Below are positions 9,819 through 17,939 of a DNA stretch of 31,626 bases, one piece after another (positions within the stretch are counted from its first letter, which is position 1; every line of letters starts with the position of its first letter). The DNA is taken from the NCBI GenBank assembly GCA_045628845.1, contig JAZQQE010000050.1, positions 1 through 31,626 on the forward strand, read 5' to 3'. Source of the DNA: RGIG7949 sp045628845 (lineage in GTDB: Bacteria; Bacillota; Clostridia; Oscillospirales; Oscillospiraceae). Both the position numbers and the translations under genes were made by a program. The notes beneath the pieces were generated by a model, which saw only the letters and a program-made list of their open reading frames with translations, was not told where the DNA came from and ran no database searches.

Positions 9819-10406
9819 ATGAACTATTGGAATCACAATACCGCATACTACGGGTGGATAAAAAAAGAGACCGCAAATTGCCGGTCGGTATTGGACGTCG
9901 GCTGCGGGGACGGCTCTCTTATCGCCTATCTGGATGACGGCTCAAAAAAGCTGACCGGGATAGACCGCGATAAATTCTGTATTTCAAAAGCTGACAGTAA
10001 CCGTAAGGCATATAATACAGAGTTTATATGCAGCAGTTTTGAAGACTTTCAGCCCGGCGATAAATTCGATGCCGTCACGTTCGTCGCTTCTCTCCACCAC
10101 ATGGAGATGAAACGTGCCATCGAGAAGTCTGTCAGCGTTCTCAACGACGGCGGCGTTCTTTTGGCAGTCGGACTGGCCAAGCCTTCCACTGCCGTCGATC
10201 ACGTTATTGAGTGGCTGCGCGTGATACCGTGCGCCGTAATTTCCCGTATCAGACGAATGCGGTCGAGTGAATCGGAAAGTATCCCGGTCTCCTATGATTT
10301 CCCCGAAATGGATGAAGTCAGAAAGACCGCAGATGAAATGCTTCCCGGATATTCCATAAAATACGGATTGTATTACCGTTTCCTGCTGAAATGGACAAAA
10401 AGATGA
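9819..10406 (+). CDS. class I SAM-dependent methyltransferase
   Basis: A 195-residue Rossmann-fold methyltransferase. Motif I is SVLDVGCGDGSL (residues 23-34), the acidic end of strand 2 is TGIDRDK, and motif IV lies in KFDAVTFVASLHHME. The C-terminal third (from about residue 125) has a hydrophobic-basic stretch and may bind substrate. The substrate cannot be read from the sequence. It lies 10 bases after the MATE gene with only a weak, distant GAGG, so translation is probably coupled. The first half is less GC-rich than the genes around it, with several AAA/AAT/TAT codons, a hint of separate ancestry. Confidence 0.88.
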   Translation: MNYWNHNTAYYGWIKKETANCRSVLDVGCGDGSLIAYLDDGSKKLTGIDRDKFCISKADSNRKAYNTEFICSSFEDFQPGDKFDAVTFVASLHHMEMKRAIEKSVSVLNDGGVLLAVGLAKPSTAVDHVIEWLRVIPCAVISRIRRMRSSESESIPVSYDFPEMDEVRKTADEMLPGYSIKYGLYYRFLLKWTKR

Positions 10407-10426
10407 GCTCCGGTGTAATAAATAAG

Positions 10427-10467
10427 GCCCGCCGAAGAGGAGAAATACTCCTTTCGGCGGGTCTTTT
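10427..10467. terminator. terminator between the methyltransferase and cytidine deaminase genes
   Basis: The stem CCCGCCGAA (10428-10436) pairs with TTCGGCGGG (10453-10461), extended with a mismatch by GGAG/CTCC around an AAATA loop, and is followed by TCTTTTCTTT. In the other direction it is followed by CCTTATTTATT, so it may also stop the convergent cytidine deaminase transcript. Confidence 0.8.
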
Positions 10468-10511
10468 CTTTCAAATAATGCTGATAAAGTCCGCTTTGGA
10501 CGGTACAAACG

Positions 10512-10904
10512 CTATATCCACCATTCGGGCGTCAGCTCGCCGAGAGTCGCCGTTCTCCCGCTCTCGCAGTCGAGCATTATCTCGATGCCGCGGTAGCTGT
10601 CCGGCATGAGCTGCACCATGAGCTCACGGCAGGCGCCGCAGGGCGCTCCGCTCTTCCCGTCGGGCATGACGGCGAGCACGCGGTTGATCTCCGTTTCGCC
10701 GTTCGTTATCATATTGAAGATCGCGTTTCTCTCTGCGCAGATACCGAGCGTGCTCGCGGTATCGATGCAGACGCCCGTGTATATCCTGCCGGACGCGGAT
10801 TCTATCGCCGCGGCTACCTCGCCCGCCGTAACGTATTCGGATATACGGCGTTCATTCTGCACGGCGAGAGCCGCTTCTCGCATGGTCTTCCAAATCTCAT
10901 CCAT
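10512..10904 (-). CDS. cdd: cytidine deaminase
   Basis: About 130 residues, the usual size of the homotetrameric zinc enzyme that deaminates cytidine and deoxycytidine to uridine forms in pyrimidine salvage. Both catalytic motifs are intact: CAERNAI (zinc cysteine and proton-shuttling glutamate) and PCGACREL (two zinc cysteines). Start ATG at 10904 has GAGG seven bases upstream; a TTG two codons earlier (10910) overlaps the spacer and is less likely. The conserved N-terminal segment is a little divergent (SEYVTAGEVAAAIESASGRIYTG), but the reading frame is whole. It is separated from the SPFH gene upstream by a terminator, so it may depend on read-through or an unseen promoter. Confidence 0.88.
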   Translation of the reverse strand: MDEIWKTMREAALAVQNERRISEYVTAGEVAAAIESASGRIYTGVCIDTASTLGICAERNAIFNMITNGETEINRVLAVMPDGKSGAPCGACRELMVQLMPDSYRGIEIMLDCESGRTATLGELTPEWWI

Positions 10905-10931
10905 TTTCAATCCTCATTTCACGGCAAAGCA

Positions 10932-10959
10932 AAGGAGCCCCGCTGATGCAGGGCTCCTT
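10932..10959 (-). terminator. terminator of the dgt-dnaG-rpoD-mutS-like-SPFH unit
   Basis: AAGGAGCCC (10932-10940) pairs with GGGCTCCTT (10951-10959) around a 10-base loop. On the minus strand the stem is followed by TTGCTTTG. It lies 10 bases past the stop of the SPFH gene. Confidence 0.75.
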
Positions 10960-10968
10960 CTGTTTTCG

Positions 10969-11976
10969 TCAGTCTTCGCTGCCGCCTGCGGGAGCGGAGG
11001 CGGTGGTCGGGATATCTATGACGGGATATACTCCCTCGCCGCCCGCTATCTGCACTCCGGGGACGGTGCCGTCCCAGTTCATTATCTTCGTGTACTCTAT
11101 GAGGAGCTCCGTAAGCGATTCGGCGACGTCCTGATTCGCCTTCGCCTCGGCTTCGGCCTCGACGCGGACCTTATAGGCCTCGGCGTCAGCCGCTATCTTT
11201 GCAGTCTCTGCTTCGGCCTCGGCGGCTATGACCTTCTTCTCCGCCTCGGTATTGGCTATGATGATCTGCGCCTCCTGCTCGGTCTGTGTGGTGAGCTTGT
11301 TCTGCTGGGCGACCTGCTTGGCCTCGACGGCGTTGGTGAAGATGTCGGTGAAGTCAATGTTCTCGATGTTGATGTCGATGACATCGATGCCGTACTTAAC
11401 CATCTCGGCAGTCAGCAGTTCCTTCGTCTTGGCGGAGAGCACGGTGCGCATCTCGATGAGCCCCTCTGCGGTGTAGCCCGAGAAGACGAGCTTGACGTTC
11501 TCGAGAAGTCTCGGATAGATGACCGTCTGATAATAGTTGACGCCGACACTTCTGTACAGGTTCTGCGACTGCGTCTTATCGACGGAGAAGTTGACCGAGC
11601 CCGTGACGTCCGTCTGCTGTATGTCGGAGCTGAACGCCTCGAGCACGAAGGATTCCTTCTGAACCCTGTTGTCGATCTTGATGACGCTCTGATACGGGAG
11701 CTTGAAGTTTACGCCCTCGCTGAGCACCTTGTCCTCAACGCGGCCGAACGTCGTAAGCACGCCGGTATGGCCCGCGGGGATGGCGGAAACGCAACCGCCG
11801 AGGATGATGAGAAGCGGCAGCAGCGCGAGGAAGCAGCGCTTCGTGACCTTGAATTCCTTTTCGGCGCGGATGACGCTGTTGCCCATGCGGTCGGTCGTCT
11901 GACGCCTTGTCGTGCGGACGCCGCAGATGATGAAAACGACTATCGCGGCAAGGACCGCTATTACTATCCAACCCAT
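10969..11976 (-). CDS. SPFH/prohibitin-type membrane protein
   Basis: A 335-residue protein with a hydrophobic N-terminal segment (about 3-19), a basic linker, a second hydrophobic segment (about 48-62), then an SPFH domain (IPAGHTGVLTTFGRVEDKVL, GVNFKLPYQ, DVTGSVNFSVD) and an alanine/glutamate-rich coiled coil (about 225-290, with repeats of the kind AEAEAE). It resembles prohibitin and HflC/HflK-like proteins, which form membrane-bound cages and modulate partner proteases or lipid domains. No protease gene is next to it. Start ATG at 11976 has AAGGAGG seven bases upstream, overlapping the stop of the MutS-like gene before it. It is the last gene of the rpoD unit. The partner is unknown. Confidence 0.88.
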   Translation of the reverse strand: MGWIVIAVLAAIVVFIICGVRTTRRQTTDRMGNSVIRAEKEFKVTKRCFLALLPLLIILGGCVSAIPAGHTGVLTTFGRVEDKVLSEGVNFKLPYQSVIKIDNRVQKESFVLEAFSSDIQQTDVTGSVNFSVDKTQSQNLYRSVGVNYYQTVIYPRLLENVKLVFSGYTAEGLIEMRTVLSAKTKELLTAEMVKYGIDVIDINIENIDFTDIFTNAVEAKQVAQQNKLTTQTEQEAQIIIANTEAEKKVIAAEAEAETAKIAADAEAYKVRVEAEAEAKANQDVAESLTELLIEYTKIMNWDGTVPGVQIAGGEGVYPVIDIPTTASAPAGGSED

Positions 11977-11988
11977 TTTCGTTCCTCC

Positions 11989-13506
11989 TTATTTCTTGTC
12001 GATGGGGTGAATCTTATATGCAGGATGCCCTTCTCCGCCCATTTGCATGTGCTTGATGTTATTATCTTTCAAGAGATCGAACATCTGCATGAGCCACGTG
12101 ACGAAGACGTATTTGCAGCGCACTCTCGGCAGTACGCGGAGTATCCTCTGCATACCGACCGCGCCCTCGCGGTACGCCGTCGTCTGGAAGCTCTCGTTGA
12201 GGAGCAGCAGAGTATACGGGACGATGTGGTCGAGTATGCGCGCCATCTCCTGCACCTCGCCCTCGAAGCGGCCGGCCGCGTCTCCGACGACGAATTCCTC
12301 CTCGGAGGAGGCGAACATCGTCAGCACGGCGTTGCGCACGCTGATGACCGCGGCGGAGGCGCACACGGGCAGGCCTGACTGTGCAAGTATCTGCGCGGTT
12401 CCCATGGAGCGCAGGAAGCTCGTTTTGCCCGAGGTGTTGGCGCCGCGGATGAGCACTCCGTCCATGTTCCCGTCTATCTCGATGGTGTTTTGTACGATGG
12501 TATCGACGCCCTCCTCGATGAGCTGGATATCATAGATATCCGTCACGCTGAAGCAGTCCTCCTCGGCGTCGACGACCTTCGGCATGCACATGGGAAGACC
12601 CGCGCCCTTCAGATAACGGCAGAGCGCGAGACCGCTGTCGTAGAAGCTCAGCTCGCCCGAAAGACCGCGGAAGAACTCGTAGATGTCGCCGGTGATGCCG
12701 CTCATGACGGTATAGACCTCGTAGAGGGCCTCGTTGAGTATCTTCATGGCCTCCTCGACGTGGAGCTGGCCCATCTCTATCTCCGGCGCTTCCTCGGCCG
12801 CCTGATTGGCCTTGCCTATGCTTCCGAAGAGCTTTTTCAGCGATTTGCCGAGGGACTTGTCCTCTATCTCGACGGCGTCAGCAAGCGAAGCGCGGCGCAC
12901 CGTCATGGTGTCGTCGGTGCCGACTCTGATGCGGAACTCATACGAGGAAACGTTGTCGCGCTGGAACATCTCACCGATGCGGGAGATCTCGTCGAGAGAT
13001 TCGTTTACGGTCATCTCCGTGCAGAATTTCTTGATGCCGATAAGCCCGTCGGACTTGACGTCGTATTTATCGACCGCGTCGGAGATGGCCTTGAAATACG
13101 ATACCGTGCTCCTTGCGAAGGCCGACGTCGCGCGCAGGGAATCGTAGGTGCAGTCGAGCAGGCCCTTCACCGTGCTCGGCACGCCGTAGGTGTAAATGCT
13201 CGAGCACATCTCGTGCCAGTCGGACTGGAGAGAATCGTAGCTCTTGAATATCATGCGAAGCTCGTCAAGGAGCTTCGGCATGGCGACGAAGTCAAGCATG
13301 ATGTCCTGTCGGTATTTGATGTCCGCCGGGTCCTTCAGGGGCTGCTTGACCGTCTCGAGGAAGTAGCTGAACGTCTCGCCGTTGCGGCAGAAGCGCTTCG
13401 CGGCGCGGTCTATCGCAAGATCGTACACCGTGTTGCTCATTTCGTCGTAATCGGCGCTGTTCTTCTTCTCCTCGACGTAGTTTCTGAAAAGTAATGAAAA
13501 TTTCAT
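11989..13506 (-). CDS. MutS-like ATPase, second of a tandem pair
   Basis: A 505-residue MutS-related protein lacking the N-terminal mismatch-reading domain. It has a helical lever-like region (about 40-300) and a C-terminal ATPase: Walker A GANTSGKT (355-362), Walker B LLLLNE (433-438). The usual threonine-histidine of the MutS H-loop is TW here (470-471), so a residue expected to sense the gamma-phosphate is missing. The asparagine in place of the Walker B aspartate is shared with its neighbour and is probably a subfamily trait. About 20% of the middle (205-250) is a charged insert. It starts 4 bases after the stop of the other MutS-like gene, so the two are surely co-translated, and they may form a heterodimer in which this is the less active subunit. 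Its cellular function is not established. Confidence 0.82.
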   Translation of the reverse strand: MKFSLLFRNYVEEKKNSADYDEMSNTVYDLAIDRAAKRFCRNGETFSYFLETVKQPLKDPADIKYRQDIMLDFVAMPKLLDELRMIFKSYDSLQSDWHEMCSSIYTYGVPSTVKGLLDCTYDSLRATSAFARSTVSYFKAISDAVDKYDVKSDGLIGIKKFCTEMTVNESLDEISRIGEMFQRDNVSSYEFRIRVGTDDTMTVRRASLADAVEIEDKSLGKSLKKLFGSIGKANQAAEEAPEIEMGQLHVEEAMKILNEALYEVYTVMSGITGDIYEFFRGLSGELSFYDSGLALCRYLKGAGLPMCMPKVVDAEEDCFSVTDIYDIQLIEEGVDTIVQNTIEIDGNMDGVLIRGANTSGKTSFLRSMGTAQILAQSGLPVCASAAVISVRNAVLTMFASSEEEFVVGDAAGRFEGEVQEMARILDHIVPYTLLLLNESFQTTAYREGAVGMQRILRVLPRVRCKYVFVTWLMQMFDLLKDNNIKHMQMGGEGHPAYKIHPIDKK

Positions 13507-13510
13507 CCTC

Positions 13511-14965
13511 TCACGACCTTTCTGCGGGGAACCTGCGGTCGAGCGCTTCCTCGGTCATGCCGTACTTGCGGAGGATGTCCTCCGCAAAGGAGCCCTCGGA
13601 GGCGCGGCGGCGCGCGATGCGGTACGTACGGCGGTTGGCGTCGCTCCGGTCGACGATGACGGAGAGGAACGGGATGCGCGACTCGCCTATCGCGTGCTGG
13701 TGCGTGATGTAGATGCCGAAGCTGCCGCTGTCGAAGAACTGCTCCGCGAGCTTCTCCGTCAGGTCGACGGCTATCTCCTCGCTCGTGGTCGAGTACGTCT
13801 CGTTGAGCAGGACGAGCGACGCTCCGTTCTGCCTTGAGATGATGTCCCTGATGCGGCGCTGCTCGTCCGCGAAGCGGCCCTCGCTGTCAAAGCGCTCGTC
13901 ACGCGGGAAGTGCGTGAACACGCCCTCAAGCGGGAACACGGACGCGCTGTCTGCGCATATCGGGCAGCCTGCGAGAAACAGCGTTACCGCTATTCCGACG
14001 CCGCGCAGATACGTCGTCTTGCCGCCGCCGTTTGCGCCCGTGAGGTAGAAAAACGGTTCCTCGGACGTGAACACGGCGTCGTTCGGGATGATGTTCTTTT
14101 CCTCCTTGGCAAGGAGCGAGATGTCCCTCACGCCGCGCATGTCGATAACGCGCTCCGTGCTGACGGACGGCTTGCATACGGGCATGCCGAGAGCGCACAC
14201 CTTGTCCATGAGGCGGGATATTTCGATGTAGAAGCCGAGCTCCGCTCCGTATCGCAGGAAGTCCGCGGAGAAGAAATCGGAATAATCACCGTAGAATTTT
14301 TTGAAGACCGTGAAATCCTCCGGGTACAGCAGCGCGAGCGCGTTCACTATACGCGGATTGAGGTGCTCCTCAATGTCTCTCGAGACGCGCACGTCGCGCA
14401 GACCGAGCTCCTCGGCGCACTTTTTCAGGCGCTCGACTATCGTCACGTCGTCGCTGCGGCGTATCCACAGCTCCTCTCCGCGCTCGCGGAAGCAGGAGAC
14501 GCGGACTCTGTCGAGCCTCGTGCCGACATCCTCGGCGGCGGCGAGTATGGCGCTCACGCGCTCATCCAAAAGAGCCTCAGAGAAGTACCTGCGGAAGCGC
14601 TCGGCGAAAAAGCCCGTTCCTGGCACCTGTGCCGCGGCCTTGTAAAAGCCCATCTGGTGGAACACCATGGCGGAGTATATGTAATGGCGCTCGTTGTCGC
14701 AGCGCGCCTTGTCGAGCGCCCCGCGCAGCCTTTCCACCTCGCTCTCGGCGGCGGCAAGCTCCTCGTACGCCTTTCTGACCTCCGCGTCTTCAAGCGAAGC
14801 GAAAAGCTCCTGACGCAGAGGGATATCGGACGGCGGGCAGAGCTCTCTCATGGCGTCTATCGCGCCGTCACCGATGAGCAGGCTCAGCTTCAGGTCATCA
14901 AAAACGTCCCGGTCTATTTGCCGGCCCGTCGGGGCCTCGCTGAATATAAGACTCGGATAACCCAT
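13511..14965 (-). CDS. MutS-like ATPase, first of a tandem pair
   Basis: A 484-residue MutS-related protein without the mismatch-binding domain. A helical region including a probable coiled coil (about 58-90) precedes the ATPase: Walker A GANGGGKTT (310-318), a signature-like stretch FPRDERFDSEGRFADEQRRI (353-372), Walker B LVLLNE (384-389) and an intact H-loop THQH (421-424). The glutamate that activates water is present; the aspartate before it is asparagine, as in the neighbour. Start ATG at 14965 has AAGGAG eight bases upstream, overlapping the rpoD stop. It should form a dimer, most simply with the next gene product. MutS2-type features such as a Smr domain are absent, so it is neither MutS nor MutS2. 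Confidence 0.82.
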   Translation of the reverse strand: MGYPSLIFSEAPTGRQIDRDVFDDLKLSLLIGDGAIDAMRELCPPSDIPLRQELFASLEDAEVRKAYEELAAAESEVERLRGALDKARCDNERHYIYSAMVFHQMGFYKAAAQVPGTGFFAERFRRYFSEALLDERVSAILAAAEDVGTRLDRVRVSCFRERGEELWIRRSDDVTIVERLKKCAEELGLRDVRVSRDIEEHLNPRIVNALALLYPEDFTVFKKFYGDYSDFFSADFLRYGAELGFYIEISRLMDKVCALGMPVCKPSVSTERVIDMRGVRDISLLAKEEKNIIPNDAVFTSEEPFFYLTGANGGGKTTYLRGVGIAVTLFLAGCPICADSASVFPLEGVFTHFPRDERFDSEGRFADEQRRIRDIISRQNGASLVLLNETYSTTSEEIAVDLTEKLAEQFFDSGSFGIYITHQHAIGESRIPFLSVIVDRSDANRRTYRIARRRASEGSFAEDILRKYGMTEEALDRRFPAERS

Positions 14966-14977
14966 TTATCTTTCTCC

Positions 14978-16153
14978 TTAATTCAGGAAGTCTTTGAGTT
15001 TCTTGCTTCTGGAGGGATGACGGAGCTTTCTCAGCGCCTTCGCCTCTATCTGTCTTATCCTCTCACGGGTGACGTTGAATTCCTTGCCGACCTCCTCGAG
15101 GGTGCGCGTGCGGCCGTCCTCGATACCGAAGCGGAGGCGGAGCACCTTTTCCTCGCGCGGAGTCAGCGTCGACAGCACGCTCATGAGCTGCTCGCGCAGG
15201 AACGTGAAGGAAGCGGCCTCGGAGGGCTCGGAGGCACCTTCGTCCTCGATGAAGTCGCCGAGGTGGCTGTCCTCCTCCTCGCCGATGGGGGTCTCGAGGC
15301 TGACGGGCTCCTGAGCTATCTTGAGGATGTCGCGTATCTTCTCGACGGGCATGTTCATCTCCTCGGCGACCTCCTCGGGAGTGGGGTCGTGTCCGAGCTC
15401 CTGAAGGAGCTGGCGGGAGACGCGGATGACCTTGTTTATCGTCTCGACCATGTGGACGGGGATGCGGATGGTGCGCGCCTGGTCGGCGATGGAACGGGTT
15501 ATCGCCTGACGGATCCACCACGTCGCGTACGTGGAGAACTTGTAGCCCTTCGTGTGGTCGAATTTCTCAACGGCCTTGATGAGGCCGAGGTTGCCCTCCT
15601 GGATGAGGTCGAGGAACAGCATGCCGCGGCCGACGTAGCGCTTGGCTATGCTGACGACTAGGCGCAGGTTGGCCTCCGCCATGCGTCTGCCTGCCTCCTC
15701 GTCACCCTCGGCCATGCGCTTGGCAAGCTCTACCTCCTCCTCGGGAGTGAGCAGGGCGACCTTGCCTATCTCCTTGAGGTACATGCGGACGGGGTCGTCG
15801 ATGCTGAACGTCTCGGCGAGCGCGTCGGTATTGGCGATCTCCTCCTCGCTTATCTCCTCGAGCTCCTCTATCTCTTCAAGCTCCGCGACGTCGGGGACTA
15901 TCTCGTCCTCTATCATCGTGGAAAAATCGTCGTCTACGGTCTCTATGCCGAGGCTCTCGAGCGTTTCATAGAAGCGGTCGACCTGCTCGGGCTCGAGATG
16001 GAGCTCCTCTACGGTATCGACGACCTCCTTGATGGTGATGCTGCCGCTCTTTTTGCTCTTTTCGATGATCTCATTGAGCTTCGCGTCGACGGGGGTGACT
16101 TCGTTCTTTACGTTTTCCTCCGCGGGCTGCTCCGTTTTCTTTTTGGTCGGCAT
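14978..16153 (-). CDS. rpoD: RNA polymerase primary sigma factor
   Basis: A 391-residue group 1 sigma factor (SigA). Region 1.1-like sequence with acidic runs lies at about 25-110, region 1.2 at DPVRMYLKEIG, region 2 at NLRLVVSIAKRYVGRGMLFL and GYKFSTYATWWIRQAITRSI (-10 recognition), region 3 at PVHMVETINKVIRVSRQL, and region 4 at LTPREEKVLRLRFG and VTRERIRQIEAKALRKLRHP (-35 recognition). All regions are intact. Start ATG at 16153 has a strong AAGGAGG. It follows dnaG by 12 bases, the common Firmicute arrangement, and is followed by the MutS-like pair. The promoters listed in this window fit the TTGACA/TATAAT specificity of this factor. Confidence 0.97.
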   Translation of the reverse strand: MPTKKKTEQPAEENVKNEVTPVDAKLNEIIEKSKKSGSITIKEVVDTVEELHLEPEQVDRFYETLESLGIETVDDDFSTMIEDEIVPDVAELEEIEELEEISEEEIANTDALAETFSIDDPVRMYLKEIGKVALLTPEEEVELAKRMAEGDEEAGRRMAEANLRLVVSIAKRYVGRGMLFLDLIQEGNLGLIKAVEKFDHTKGYKFSTYATWWIRQAITRSIADQARTIRIPVHMVETINKVIRVSRQLLQELGHDPTPEEVAEEMNMPVEKIRDILKIAQEPVSLETPIGEEEDSHLGDFIEDEGASEPSEAASFTFLREQLMSVLSTLTPREEKVLRLRFGIEDGRTRTLEEVGKEFNVTRERIRQIEAKALRKLRHPSRSKKLKDFLN

Positions 16154-16165
16154 CGGTTTTCCTCC

Positions 16166-17929
16166 TTATCCCTCTGTGCTTTCGTAAGCCTTGTTTTCAA
16201 GATATTTGTTTCTCGCTGCCATAAGATCGTCGGACTTCGCAAGCTTCTGCGTGCGTATAACGTCTATGTACTCCTTCAAAGCCCTCTGCCCGTCAGCCGC
16301 CGTGTTCGGCTTCTGTGAGATCCTTGTCAGCTCCGCCGCCTCCTCGGGCGTCAGCAGCGGTATTATCGAAGCGGGATCGGTGCTTTTCTTCTCCCGCGCG
16401 CGATTGGTGATGATGGAATAGAGACTGCCGAGGAAGGGCGCCGTGAAATCTTCCCCTGTGAGGTCGCATTTTGCGGCGAGCGACGGGTCGAGCATTAAAA
16501 GCCTTACAAGGCTCTCCTCGGCGGCGGCGCTCCTTACGTCCGTATAGCGCATGGATCGGTTATCCGGCTGCATGGCGGCAGACGGCCTCATCGCGTCGCG
16601 CTCCATCCGCTTTTTTGCCGCCGCGGCAAGCCTTCTGCGTGCGCGCTGGATCTCCGAGAGCATCGAATCCTTCGATACTCCCGCGGCCTCAGCAGCTCGG
16701 CCCGCGTAGACCTCGCGCTCGACCGGACTGTTCAGCTTCGCTATGAGCTCCCCGGCCTTTTTCAGGAATTCGACGCGCCCCTCATCGCCGTTCAGATCGT
16801 ACTGACCGCGCAGGCGCGCCATTTCATATTCTATGTGATTCTCGCTGCCCCGCATGAGCTTTTCGAAGGCGGGCGCGCCGTACAGCCTGATGAAATCGTC
16901 GGCGTCTATCTTGACCTGTTTCCCGTCGACTATTCTGTCCGGCAGGTGCAGTACCTTGACGGTGAATTCGGAATTTTTGAGAAGCTCTATGGCTCGCTGC
17001 GTCGCCTTCTGGCCTGCGGGGTCGTTGTCATAGCATATCACTATCTCTTTGGCATAGCGCGAAATGAGCCGTGTCTGCTCCGTCGTGAGTGCCGTTCCCA
17101 TCGTGGCGACGGCGTTGTCTATGCCCGCCTGATGGAGCGTTATGACGTCGATATTGCCCTCGACGAGGACTATGCTGCCGCGCTTTGAGTTTTTGGCGAG
17201 GTTTATGCCGTACAGACTCCTGCGCTTGCTGAAAAGCATCGTCTCCGGGGAGTTCAGGTACTTTGGCTCCGACCCGTCGGGCGTTCTTCCTCCGAAGGCT
17301 ATCACGTCTCCCCTGACGTCGATGACCGGGAGCATGAGTCTGTTTCTGAATTTGTCATAGATGTGACCGTTCTTGCCCGTCGAGACGAGGCCGGCGTCTA
17401 TGAGCTCGCGCTTGGAATAGCCCTTTTCGGTCATCGCCTTTATGAGCGAATCCCACGAATCGGGCGCCGCGCCGAGTCCAAAAATGCGCACGGTCCTCGG
17501 AGTGATGGCACGCTTTGTGACATATTCCGCGGCAAGCTTGCCCTCGGGAGAATTCAGCACGGAGTTATAGTATCTCGCGGCGTCGCGGTTGAGCTCAAGC
17601 ATGCGCTTCCTGCGCTTTGCCGAATCGTCCCCTCCCTCCTCGGGCACCGTCATCCCCGCTCTGTCGGCGAGGAAACGGACTGCATCGGGATAGCTGAGAT
17701 TTTCGACCTCCATAACGAAGTTGATGACTCCCCCGCCCTTTCCGCAGCCGAAGCAGTAGTACATCTGCTTGGATTCGGACACGGAGAACGAGCCTGTCTT
17801 TTCGTTATGGAACGGGCACAGGCCGAACATATTCGAGCCTTTCCGCGTGAGCTGCACGTAGTTCGATACGACATCGACTATGCTGCTGCGCTCGACGAGC
17901 TCCTCTATGAAGCTTTCGGGAAAAGCCAT
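16166..17929 (-). CDS. dnaG: DNA primase
   Basis: A 587-residue primase that makes RNA primers at the replication fork. The N-terminal CHC2 zinc-binding domain has C38-x2-H41 and C59-x2-C62. The Toprim catalytic core contains LVEGNIDV and CYDNDPAGQKA, with the metal-binding acidic residues in place. The C-terminal part (about 430-587) is the helicase-interacting region and is variable, as usual. Start at 17929 (MAFPESFIEEL) is chosen because GGAG lies five bases upstream and overlaps the dgt stop; the longer reading frame to 17980 overlaps dgt and lacks support. It is followed by rpoD. Confidence 0.96.
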   Translation of the reverse strand: MAFPESFIEELVERSSIVDVVSNYVQLTRKGSNMFGLCPFHNEKTGSFSVSESKQMYYCFGCGKGGGVINFVMEVENLSYPDAVRFLADRAGMTVPEEGGDDSAKRRKRMLELNRDAARYYNSVLNSPEGKLAAEYVTKRAITPRTVRIFGLGAAPDSWDSLIKAMTEKGYSKRELIDAGLVSTGKNGHIYDKFRNRLMLPVIDVRGDVIAFGGRTPDGSEPKYLNSPETMLFSKRRSLYGINLAKNSKRGSIVLVEGNIDVITLHQAGIDNAVATMGTALTTEQTRLISRYAKEIVICYDNDPAGQKATQRAIELLKNSEFTVKVLHLPDRIVDGKQVKIDADDFIRLYGAPAFEKLMRGSENHIEYEMARLRGQYDLNGDEGRVEFLKKAGELIAKLNSPVEREVYAGRAAEAAGVSKDSMLSEIQRARRRLAAAAKKRMERDAMRPSAAMQPDNRSMRYTDVRSAAAEESLVRLLMLDPSLAAKCDLTGEDFTAPFLGSLYSIITNRAREKKSTDPASIIPLLTPEEAAELTRISQKPNTAADGQRALKEYIDVIRTQKLAKSDDLMAARNKYLENKAYESTEG

Positions 17930-17939
17930 ATCTGCTCCT

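Noticed and set aside
11989..14965. Asparagine in Walker B of both MutS-like proteins as a sign of inactivation
   Set aside because: Both proteins share it and keep the catalytic glutamate, so it is more likely a subfamily trait; only the lost H-loop histidine of the second protein is counted.
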